From positions 4,292,148 to 4,356,147 of the forward strand of contig NC_020166.2 in assembly GCF_000224145.3 (NCBI RefSeq): a stretch of 64,000 nt of DNA. The letters are read 5' to 3'. The stretch is from Ciona intestinalis (Eukaryota; Chordata; Ascidiacea; Phlebobranchia; Cionidae). Under the pieces are notes generated by a model that saw only the letters and a program-made list of their open reading frames with translations, had not been told where the DNA came from and made no database searches. Positions 37,886 to 48,800 of this stretch are shown piece by piece; the stretch's first letter is position 1, and each line of letters begins with the position of its first letter. The translations under genes and the position numbers were made by a program.

Positions 37886-40800
37886 ATGCTGTATTTGGAA
37901 AGCGTAAGGCTGAATGCAAGTATGTGGATTTTTTGTTTAACTGCCATTTCAATCGGATTGCTATTACAAAGTAAGTGTACTAAATTTGATATAAGCATGA
38001 ATTAAACAGAAAACACCGTTTTAATAGGTGTACCTGTGACGTCACAGACGCATCATATTCATAGCTCTGGCCACATGCATGAGGAAGATAATAGTGACTT
38101 GCTTGCAACATTTAAAGGTACTTGCAATCCTTACATTTATTTTTCCACTATAAACAGTTATATTGTAGATTTGGGCGAAATTTTGGACGGATGGTCATGC
38201 TACACATCTAGCGTTGGGAGCAATTGCCAAAATAAAGTATCAAAAATGTGCTATTCTACAAAGCAAAACTATTTTTTCAAAGGCAACCAAGTGAAAATTT
38301 CTAATTTAATCGACATTAAACAAGAGTGTCAGGTGTTGCAAGCGAATGTTTATTTTAATATCACTTAATAATTAACTACCCGTAGAAACTATGTTTGGGA
38401 AATCAAAATTGCATTTTGTGGAGTTTTGTACCCAAAATACTTAGGCGTAGCTCAGCGAGGTGCTTTCATACTTACAAGAACATGCGCGTTAATGAGACAA
38501 AAATTTACTATGAGCATGGATCTTCCATTATGAGTACGACATGCAGTACCGGTAAGTTTCTAAATGAGATTATATTGTATATACTTACATAATAATTTGT
38601 ATACTTTTAATAAATAGTAGGTTGGAGTAAGACGGGAACCTTAGCTTATTTAGGCACACATTGCCCAATATTTGCAAACTTAAAATATATGACGACTTTC
38701 ACCATACGAATTAGTATTATCACACTCCTCTTTTTGACAACACTTATTCAATGAAATATAATAAAACACGAGGTGTTTTTTAGCATTTTTTCGTGTATTA
38801 TTAAACGGATACTGTTAAAGGGAAATTCTTAAAGGGTCACGTCTTACTTCATCCTACTACATGAGTATAAATTTAAATGAGTATATACTAATACTAATAT
38901 TATGCTTAAACTCGCGTAATTGCGTAACATAATTTCTAAGCAGTTTAAACCTTGCAGGCTATGCAGGTTGTTTTGAAGATAAAGTCATAGTACCTGATCT
39001 AACTCATCAGGTGAGCAAACACAACAAACGCGTCAGCACCTGTCGCTGGAAATGCCTGAAACGGAAAGACCCCTACGCTGGTCTACAGGTATCAATATAT
39101 GCAAAATATACAGTACTGTGGGATAAAATGGGACGCACTTTTAGCACATAATATTCGAATATCCTGATCGTTTAAACAATTAATAACGGTCTATGAGAGT
39201 CGTGAGGATACAGCTTTATAATCATTTGAATGTTCTTTGTTTTACTACCAAATGGGAGGAGAAATTTGAATAAAAAGGTGTCTCGTCTTTCCCCAGTTTA
39301 CTATATCTGGGAAAAAGCGGAAATTAATTGTTTTCAAAATTTAGAGTCCTGGAGAGTGTTGGTGTGGTAAAAGTTTTGGATTATACAATCAAAGCTTGTT
39401 CAATGGATCTGAATGCAGAATACAGTACAACCAAAATGCTATATATCGAACAGGTATAGTAAAAAATGTGCCAGTAATATAGTAGGGTGGGGTAAGGTGG
39501 GATACTTTATAAAATCTCATTTTATGGATACCAATTTGATGAAAGACAAAGCAAATGTTACTATATTACTCAACAGTATTCGCACCCTCCAACAAAGTGC
39601 GCGGCAAAGGCGATTATTCGGTTGTTATATAAGAACTAAAATTCGCATTGGCCAAATACAACATTTTTTCAATGAATTAAAAAGGACAATAATAAGATGT
39701 TAATTTTGAACACCCGTGTTATAACGATTGTTTTTTGGCCACGCGAGGATTAACCAAACGTCTTTAACTCTTATTTTTGAAATATTGAGTAGCATGTGCC
39801 TAAACGTACCATTTTACCCCACCCTAATATATAGTACAATGGGAGAAGATGGGACACTTAGGCACGTATTGCCAAATATTTCCAAAATCAAAATAGATGA
39901 CGGTTTTTGGGTAATACCACGAATTAGTACTATCATTCCTTTATTAATTGACACCAATTTAATAAAATATAATAATACACACGAGGAGTTATTTAGCGAT
40001 CCGCAGCACAACAGGTGAAATTTCACAAATTTGAAAATACACAGAATAAGATTGGACAGTTTAAAATCATTGTTAATTTTGATTATTAAGTATTTATAAA
40101 TAGGAATATACGTAAATAACACGACATAATACTTTGAAAATTAAGTCTAAACATTCTTTTTCTTGCTCTACTGCTATAGTTTTTAACATGTTACCTATAC
40201 ATTATATTATTGCATAACAATTGGTATTGTTTGAACAACAATGGGTAATGTTCGAACATCAATGGGAAAATATTGTATCCTACAAATGTATATGAACTTG
40301 TAATAACAGAAAATTGATAATAACTATTAATAAAGCTTTTATTTTTGCTACAAATTGGGTATGACTATATACTCTGTTTTTGGCACAAGTCACTTCTTAT
40401 GAACTATCACCAAGTGCAAATGACCAAATTTCGAATATATTTTTAAAATGTTATCTTTTTATTGTATCAGTATCTTATAGTTGAAAAACTCCTGAGGTAT
40501 AAATTAAAAAATTAAAAGAAAATATTTTAAAGTTTGGCAACAAAAACATACAAAACTACAATGTGGGGGAAGATGGGACTCTAAATTGAAATATATTTAC
40601 ATTAGCAGTATTCTGCAACTTGTAGTTAACCTACCGAGTTTAACAGGCTGTGCTAGTTTCTTTGCCACGTAAACTTCATATATATAATGTTAAACCAATG
40701 TTTTTTGTTGTTTTTATCTCAAATTAAAGTCATATTGACCCCTGCCTATTTTCTTCATGCTTATATCTCAGTGTTTTTTACAAAACTAAAACTAGTTTTA

Positions 40801-43800
40801 TAAGACAAAATCAAACTGTACGGAATATTCAAGGTTGTTTTATGAAGCTATGAAACTAGTTTAATCGTTCGCACACGCAAACTAAAAAGAATCATTGGCT
40901 TTACTATGATTTAGCGAGCATTAAAAATTAGCACCTTACTATTTCGCATTTTTTACCTGTTCAAAGCATACTGTTTCTATTTTAGATATATTTTTTAATA
41001 TTTAAAAACAGTAATCAGCTTTGACGGGCGTTTTATAAAGTCGTGATAATACTGTCGAATAATTCTGTAACCTTATTTTCCTGATTATCATTAAATGGGG
41101 GTCCGTAAGAAGAAAATTTAAAAAAGTCTCTAACAAAGTGTCCCATCTCCCCCACCCTGCTATATCTTTGATCAGTGCTCTTTAACCAGTGACCACCAAA
41201 ATATGCCTGGGGCTGCACCAGTGCAAAAGGGTATACAAGGGTGCATCACAAACTTCAAAAATTGTTAGCAACAATTTTCAGTTTTGAACTATTTGAACAA
41301 ATTTAGCCACTTTCCTACTTTTTATATAAATTCTATAGCTTACAACAATGGGAACTGGGAAACTAGTCTTTTCTTTAACTGAAAACCATTTGTTTCCCAT
41401 GATTTTGATAAGCGATGCTTTTCGACTAATCAGGAACTAATTTTCACACTCATTTCTCCTTGATGATGTCAGTTTTACGGTAAAACAATCAGGGGTGTAT
41501 GAGTTCGTCGTAACAACTTTAAGGGTTCACCAACCCAAAAAAGGTTGAAAAGCACTGTATTAGATTGATTGAAATTGTTTTCGAATTCCTGTTTTTTTTA
41601 TAATTTTTATAGGTTCACTGTATGATGGAGAAATGTGTATACTTGGAAAATTTGCGGTGCAAGAATTTAACGGTTCGGGTGTTTTAGTCTATTCAGGTAG
41701 TATTGGAAGTATGATAACTATCATATTCTATAAGCCCACATCACGCTTGTAATTGTTGCCAGATTTAACTCTCAAGAATTGCATCATGTTATGCAAGTCC
41801 AACAGAAACTGTAGTCTCTGGTCGTTTAACGGTAGTCATTGTTTTGTCATTATGGAAATGTCCTTGAAATCAGCTACAAACACAACATTATCTTTTATTG
41901 GAAGTTCTGCGTCCTTTACTGGATTTTCAGAGTGTTCAGACAACAACGAAAAATGTATTAATTTACGTTATTTAAGCCTTCATGTTTTATTCTGTCCCTA
42001 ATTTAACAGATACTATTTTCAGCAAGCTGGTTTCTAGACCAACTGCTGGTACAAGTAAGTTTTTTTAGTAGCCTATATCTGAAGTAGCTTCAAATTCCAT
42101 TATTACATTGTGTCTCACAGATAAGACATACTTTGAACTGGCTCAATTTGAGAAGGGTAATTTCAATTTTTCCACACATCGAATTTTGAACACAACATCA
42201 CCAACTAAACAACCAAAACTCTTTGTTGGGGCATTAACTTCAACGCAAATATTATACAATTGGAGATTGTTCGCAGACGTTTTTTTAAATGGAAACTTTC
42301 TTTCGTATTCAGTACGGTAAGGTTATTGTGTGTTTAATGAAGTTCTTTGATTTTTTAAAATAGATATAGTAGGTTGCTGGGGAAAGATAGGACACCTTTA
42401 GCACATAATATTCAAATAAGCTGATCGTGTTTTAAACAATTAATAACGGGTCTATGGGAGTCGTGAGGATAGCGTTTTAAAATTTTTTTATTTGTTTTTG
42501 TTTACCACCAAATGTGACGAGAAAATGAAATGATAAGGTGTTCCAACTTCCCTTTTTAATTATTCTTTTAAATAAATGTTTATTAGTTTTTGAAGTTAAA
42601 CAGAAATAACGCATGAAGAAAAATGTTGGAACTCGAATAAACTAAATATACAATGCGTAGCAAATATCTTAATAAAAACAAAGGGTATTTTATAACACTA
42701 GAGAAATACAAGGTCATGGTTTGGAACAACCAGTTGGTGCTGAAAAAATTACAATCTCTGAATCATTGGTGGCTTGGATGTTAGTTTGTCCATCTGAATA
42801 TAAATCTTTTGGTTGCCTTCTTACCGCGAAAGATAATGAGCCAAATCTAAAGGAATATTTTTGTGTTCATCACCAGTTCACAGTTCCAGCAAGAATTGGC
42901 ACAACTGTTCGGTAGTACTATACAATTACTTAAAAACAATTTATAGTTAAGTTGTTCTATCATGCAGAATTATTGGAAACTGGTCCATTCATTTAATAGA
43001 GCCTTCTGATTGCCATTTAGGATACAGTTTCTCTCATATGTGGGTTACTAACCACACGCAGATTGATCAGATAAAGTTATACACTCTTGCTTTAAACAGA
43101 AAGCAGAATTCGTGTAAAAAGGTAATTACCAATTTCTCATTTAGAATCTTGTTCTTTCTGTTCGACATGAAATTACCATTCTAACACAATTTGATATTTT
43201 TATTTGTTCCGGTGCCGTGGCTAAAGGGGTTTGAAGATTCCAAACAGGCCCAGTGGTTAGGGTACAGGCCCTCCTGTAACAAAAAATAGCGGGTCGGTCT
43301 TTGGTCCTATATACCATTGTGACATGTGTGTGTATCTTTGGGTAAGACTATAAAAAGGGCATTAACTGAACAGTTCATCAACCTTACCTTGACAATCAAT
43401 CACCCACAAAGTTGCATATATGTGGTTGACGTAAGCGGACACGAGATGTATGTAATAATATTACAACTATTGTTTCCCCTACACGTGAGTTTAAACCAGC
43501 AATTCCATATGCATTCGTTTATTCTTTTCAGATGTCGCCACTTACTCAAACTCAACCAAACTTGGTGAGTGCAACGGAAGCATCAAACTACCTTGATCAA
43601 AACAGTAAGCTTTTTGTCGTTAATAACAAAACTAGCTTAATAACTTTGATTCGGTACATGTAGGTCCGCTGCAAAATATTTTAAGCACAAGACAAGCTTT
43701 CGTCTATCAGCAGTTCACCACTTCTAGCACGGTACCCAGCACTTCTCGCATTCTCAAGAAAACGTTTCAACATTCCCAGCCATCTTTGTCAAAGGCAAAA

Positions 43801-44664
43801 GTAGCAGCAACAAATAATATAGTATCACATTTCAAAACACTTAAGTTGAATGGTATTCAACAGGTAACAATTGCAACTACGCCAACAAAAAACACAGCTG
43901 TGCATTACACTATATTGAAAACTAAAATGTACACGTCAAAACAAAATAGTGACAAAGGTAAATATTCATGAACTAAAACAGTAGAGACAGCTTGTTGTTG
44001 TAGTTTCATAAACCGATGATTTAAAAATATTTTAATCTAATAGCTGTGCATAAAGAGACAGTTTATCAAATGAATAGACACGCCGCAATCACAGATAGTG
44101 GAAAACATGCAACAGTTCTTTCTGCAATGCAGGTTGGCGAAACAGATGATAACCTGCAAAGTCATGCTAACGAACGTAAACTCAATAACAGCTTAAAATG
44201 TTTCACATTGACACAGCTTTTAATTTTTACAGATAGTTATGCTTTTACAATGGTTGCTTTTATTATTGCTTTTGTTGTTGTTACACTTGCACTCTTCGTC
44301 GTATCCTGCATCTTGTTTTATGTTTGTCGCAGGTCAGTATTACCCAAAATTTAAATATAATAAAAATTACACTTAATTTTATCTACAACGTCATTATAAC
44401 AGAGACCAGGTATATGAGGAGCATCGGATAAACAAGAAACCACCTTTAGCACGTGAGTAGTGTTGTCTAAAATCCTTATTATGCTTTTAACATGTGTTCG
44501 CTACACGTTTTTAATCTTACTTTATTTCAACAGACACACGCAACAATGTTACAACAGCATCTCCATATTTCTGTTCTGTAATCTTGAATAACAAGTCAAA
44601 CAAGGCTCCCTTAGTAATATCGACGTATTACCATTCTCATGAAGCAACTGTCCAGTTAACTTAA
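37886..44664 (+). CDS. Type I membrane protein with PAN, WSC and PAN modules (candidate cell-surface receptor)
   Basis: Sixteen exons: 37886-37970, 38028-38332, 38386-38551, 38958-39088, 39345-39453, 41613-41696, 41763-41954, 42010-42054, 42121-42316, 42702-42911, 42968-43121, 43532-43604, 43664-43957, 44044-44332, 44403-44452, 44534-44664. All are in phase, 837 residues. Hydrophobic leader (LTAISIGLLLQ). PAN/apple-like unit about 90-185 (ECQKLCLGNQNCILWSF, RCFHTYKN). WSC unit about 186-265 (GYAGCFEDK, CRWKCLKR, ECWCGKSFG). Second PAN-like unit about 270-352 (KNCIMLCKSNRNCSLWSF). Then about 230 unrecognised extracellular residues with paired Cys and NxS/T sites, a Ser/Thr-rich stalk, one span about 747-775 (AFIIAFVVVTLALFVV) and a 60-residue tail without a known motif. 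PAN and WSC modules bind carbohydrate or protein, so adhesion or recognition is inferred. The small exon 42010-42054 is least certain. Confidence 0.78.
38614..38861 (+). mobile_element. Family 2 short derivative, about 250 bp
   Basis: AATAGTAGGTTGGAGTAAGA at the left and GTCTTACTTCATCCTACTA at the right. Interior blocks GGCACACATTGCCCAATATT and TTGACAACA...TTATTCAATGAAATATAATAA match the 5' third of the 39830 copy. Looks like an internal-deletion MITE of family 2. Intronic. Confidence 0.7.
39107..39305 (+). mobile_element. Family 1 MITE (intronic)
   Basis: TATACAGTACTGTGGGATAA to AGGTGTCTCGTCTTTCCCC then AGTTTACTATA. The interior is in the GCACATAATATTC orientation. Fills most of the intron 39089-39344. 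Confidence 0.8.
39478..39832 (+). mobile_element. 355 bp element with family-like ends and a distinct interior
   Basis: TATAGTAGGGTGGGGTAAGG at the left and ACCATTTTACCCCACCCTAA then TATATA at the right. The interior (ACCAATTTGATGAAAGACAA and a GC-richer stretch) matches neither family 1 nor family 2. It shares its right-hand TATATA with the next element. Confidence 0.65.
39830..41165 (+). mobile_element. Family 2 element, longest copy (about 1.34 kb)
   Basis: TATAGTACAATGGGAGAAGA to AGTGTCCCATCTCCCCCACC then CTGCTATA. Interior AT-rich, no frame above 102 codons and no transposase motif, so non-autonomous. It carries a second internal GTGGGGGAAGATGGGACTCT block at 40562, hinting that it is itself composite. 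Confidence 0.75.
41173..41557 (+). mobile_element. hAT-like MITE, second copy, inverted relative to 5922-6266
   Basis: CAGTGCTCTTTAACC at the left, GGTTGAAAAGCACTG at the right. Internal AACTTTAAGGGTTCACCAAC is the reverse complement of sequence just inside the left end of the first copy. Lies eight bases after the family 2 element. Confidence 0.75.
42364..42556 (+). mobile_element. Family 1 MITE, decayed right end
   Basis: TATAGTAGGTTGCTGGGGAA, GCACATAATATTCAAATAAG, CTGATCGTGTTTTAAACAAT, then GGTGTTCCAACTTCCC without the closing CTACTATA. Intronic. Confidence 0.7.
43211..43450 (+). repeat. SINE-like element
   Basis: Begins GGTGCCGTGGCTAAAGGGGT, has GGCCCAGTGGTTAGGGTACA (A box-like) and a weak downstream box. 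It is followed by ACTATAAAAAGGGCATTAAC and the CACCCACAAAGTTGCATATA tail also seen at 54245-54425. Intronic. Confidence 0.5.
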
Positions 44665-45891
44665 TCAATATAATAACAAAACATGTTAACTCGTTTTTTC
44701 AAAACACAATCAAAGACAACAATATAAGTATGATTACGTAAAGCGAGATCGCAATTCTACCAGGAGCTTTGATTCCAACTGGTGTGCCCATTGAACTGTT
44801 TTTTAAATAATATTCCGCTCAACTTTGACCTGTGAATGCTTGTACTTTATAACATATGTTGTAAAATAGAGACTTTATAATGTCTTAAGTTTTCGATTGG
44901 ACATGACTACATACCAAGCTAAGTCAACACTTTTTCTTATGCAGTAGCTAATTTTTAACCCTTTCCTATATGCTTTGGTAATGGTACGTTTAAATCACAT
45001 TTAAGAATCTCTATCATTATACAAACTTTAATTATTCGTTGCTATGTCATTTAATAAACACACATTGCTCAATATTTCAAAAAAAATGGACGGTGAATTT
45101 GTACAACCATATGCCTTTAATATATGACGACATCAGTAACCATAAAAATTGTTTTAAAAGTTGTCCCATTTTACCTCTTGTCTCAAATTACCCGACTATA
45201 TTTTATATATTCATAAAGCAGAATCCTTAATCCACACGCTAAACACTTCGGAGTATTATAGTTGCACGGCCAATATTTTCTATTTCCATCAATTCGATTT
45301 TACATTTTTTCGTTAGATGTTAGATTTTTATTACTTAAGAAGTACTTTTAGATCACATTTGAGCAACTCGATCTGTATACAAATTCTTTTTTGTTGTGTT
45401 GGTGTGTCTACGTGAGGCTTTTTGGCGTCAAAGCTATAATAACTGCAAGTAGAACAACACAACACAAATTGTGTCCAAAAAAAATAACCCAGCCTACACA
45501 ATTTTAAAAATGTGTTCTGTATGGAAAAAGTTATGACGGGATTAACAAGAAGTTAAGTTTGGAGATTTTATACATTAAATTGGGGTAATTTTACTTTTCC
45601 TCTGGACCGTAGTACTCTCGTACCAAAAAGAAATAGAAAGATTATGTTTGGCGCGGGAACAGAAATAAAAAAGACTCTTTTTTATTTCTGTGGGCGTGTG
45701 TAATAAAGGTATTTTGTGTCTATGAATTTGGTAACCATAGCGGTTTTATTTCGTTGTAGCGATAATAACGACGCTACCAATTAAATTCAATATCTTTGTA
45801 TCTAGCAAATCAATCCTGGCTTTAATTTACATTCGTCTTAGGTACGGTGTATCATGCGCTAACTTTAATTGACATAAACTTACTACGTAGT
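44665..45891. other. Intergenic stretch before the AXDND1 gene
   Basis: Holds decayed repeat pieces: two related TCACATTTRAG...CTCTAT blocks (44995-45050, 45347-45412) and a family 2-like scrap (45055-45200, CACACATTGCTCAATATTTC ... GTCCCATTTTACC). No coding seen. The promoter of the plus-strand AXDND1 gene is expected near 45700-45890. Confidence 0.5.
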
Positions 45892-48800
45892 ATGAGTACA
45901 GAATTGGCACACATCGCAGAAGACAACAGCGTTGCTGTGAACAATGAAAACACTCCTCCCGCCGAGCGAGATATTACAATGCAGACTTGTGATGTCGGAC
46001 AAGGTGACTAATAAACACTTAAACATTTAATTTCTTGACAATAGTGAAGAATCCTCCGGTACATAGCAGAATAGGCTGGTGAAAAGTGTTAAAGGTTGAT
46101 GGTTAGGGGGTAAGTGGTTATAGAGGTTACTGGGTTAGTATAGTTATGGGTTAGTGGTTAGCAAATTAAATGGGGGAGGACTCTTCACTAACACCGATTT
46201 TGTTAAAGTATTCAACTAATTATAATCAGATAAATCTACGGGTGAGCCAACTGTTCAAAACGAAATGATCCCAGAAGAATTGTTGTTTGCACTTACTCAG
46301 ACTACTGGTGAACCAAGCAACAAAACTACAAAAAATCTTTCACCAATCAAAGCTGTTAAAACACCTGAAAAGCTACGGTTGGTAAGTTATAGTTTATCAA
46401 TGTCACCAATTACTATATTTTGATAAACACATCTTTCAATTTTCTACTTCGGAAAATAATTCAAAATTCCCTATATATTTTTGAGTATAAAATATTATTT
46501 TTAATCTGAAAGGCATTAAAGAAGGGACCTCCTCAAAATGTGTGGCATCATAAGGGCAGACGAGTTCAGTTTAAACATCTTACTGACAATCCACGTTCAT
46601 TGGGTAAAGGAGTTGGAACCAGAGATATATCATTTCTCTTCGATGTCTCAGGCCAAAAGAAACCACAGCCTCCTAATCCGAATAAAAATGACAAAAGTGC
46701 AGTAAGATTTGAAGCAGCCAACAGCACACAAGATGTGGGTTACCTTTTAAGAAATAGTAATTTGAATCTATTAAAAATGGGTTGGTTGTGAATATTTTTT
46801 TAAGTTAAAATTAAAACATGCCGTTAACTTATTGGTCTGATTAAAACCATCCAAACAGGGCCTAAATTTTAATTTTATTTTATCATTTACCAATTTTTAG
46901 TTTAATCATTATTTCACCCGTTATCTGGTTTATCTGCGAGATAACAATCTTGTTTATTTAATTAAATATCATCAACATTTCACTTGTTATTGTTCTTGGT
47001 TTGTTGAGTTATTAGCACGTTACCAAAAAGGTTCTCATTTTGTTTATTTTCAAGGATTTTCAGAACCTAATTTTTGAAAACCTAATGCATTTGTTTTAAC
47101 CCAAAGTTTTTTAACCCAGATAAACAGCAACACAGCCCTTGCAGTTCCCGATTCAATAATACCCGAGGAATATCATGTTATCAAATCTCGTGCTGTTCTT
47201 GGTTTGGAATACATAGATGAGGAATTAACAACAAAACTAACCGACCATGATCAATTGCTTCGAATATTTCCATCCTTGAACCCAACTAAGCGATTCGAGG
47301 TGACGTTTAAATTTAGTTTAAAATTAGGCATTTTAATAAAGTGATTACAACCACTTTATATTCTACCCAATGTAATAACAGTTTACCATTTTTTTGTTTC
47401 ACCAAAATATGTAAGTCTATGTTAAAAAGTTGCTGTCTTTCATGACAGTATAACAGCTTGCGTTAAGTGTATACAAAAAATAAAGCAACTAAGAATTTTC
47501 TTTTTAATTTGTTGTTTTCAATTAAAAAAGTATCAATGCAGTTTGTAAAGTAATATTTCTAAAACTTTATTCTGGTTTTAAACAAACAGGTTCTTCAATT
47601 GCTTCGAACGATGGATGCGATGCTTGAACAAAGTGGGATTGATGATGAAGCTGTAGAAGTAAAAGGACCAACTCAAATACACAACCTACTTGAACTTATA
47701 AAGAAAGAACAAACAATATATGACCTTGTGTTCAGTGAGGTGTCATCTAACCTTTAGTTTTATATCTGTATTAAAATGGTTAACTTGTATTTGGTTCAGG
47801 TTATACGTCAAGTAAGTGTGGAATGCATTGAGAGAGGACAACTGCTATCTAAACTAAGAAATAAATATGCTGATCTACTGAATAGGGTAAGCTTTTAATA
47901 TTTTAGTATAGAATACTATTTAATTATTATGACACACAGTACTTTTAATTTGTAGTTTTTAAATCTTGTTATTTTTGTAGTTTTAAGTAGCACAGTATCT
48001 GTTCTTGGTTGACCAGTGGTATCACAAGTATAACATTATTATGACTTACTTGTGTTAAACATATTTTCCCAACTATTCTGAACAATTAAGGAATTAAAAT
48101 GTTTAAAAAGGACAGGATTTTCAAAATGTACATGATTTTTTTAAAAACTGTCATTGATAGGTTCTATGTTTATTTTAGATACCTCGTCAAATGAAAAGTT
48201 TACACGCTGAGGTGATGGCGCAAAGATCACTTGATAGAAGACTTACTGAGGAGTTGTTACGATTTAAGTCTTCAATTTCATTTTTAACAACGTATATATA
48301 AATTTATATGTTTGAATATTGCTTATCAATTTAATTCATAATTTATATTTATATGTAAGCTTTTAATACAATGCAAAAGCTTTAACATCTGAGTCTGAGG
48401 ATTTCACATTCAAAGAACTTTATTTGATATTGCGACTTTACATTTATTTTTAACAATACATGATTTATGAATATATATCATTTAAGTTATGTTTTCAGGG
48501 AGTTGCAAAATGTAAGAGAACATGATGAACAAGTGACACAAGATGCAAACAAAGCTGAAGCTGATTTAGCGCAAGCATTAAAGGTTGTAAATATTAAAGA
48601 AAATTAAAGTTTTTGTTTTTATAGACATACAGTAACATTGTTAATTATACTGAATGTTGAGCTTGTTATCTGTAAGCGAATATGTATTTGTTTTGAGGCA
48701 ACAGCCGATGAGACTAAAAATTCTTTTTAATTGATAGGAATCGCAAACCAATGCAAGCTTAGTTGACGAATATCATGACTTATATGAACTACAAAGACAT

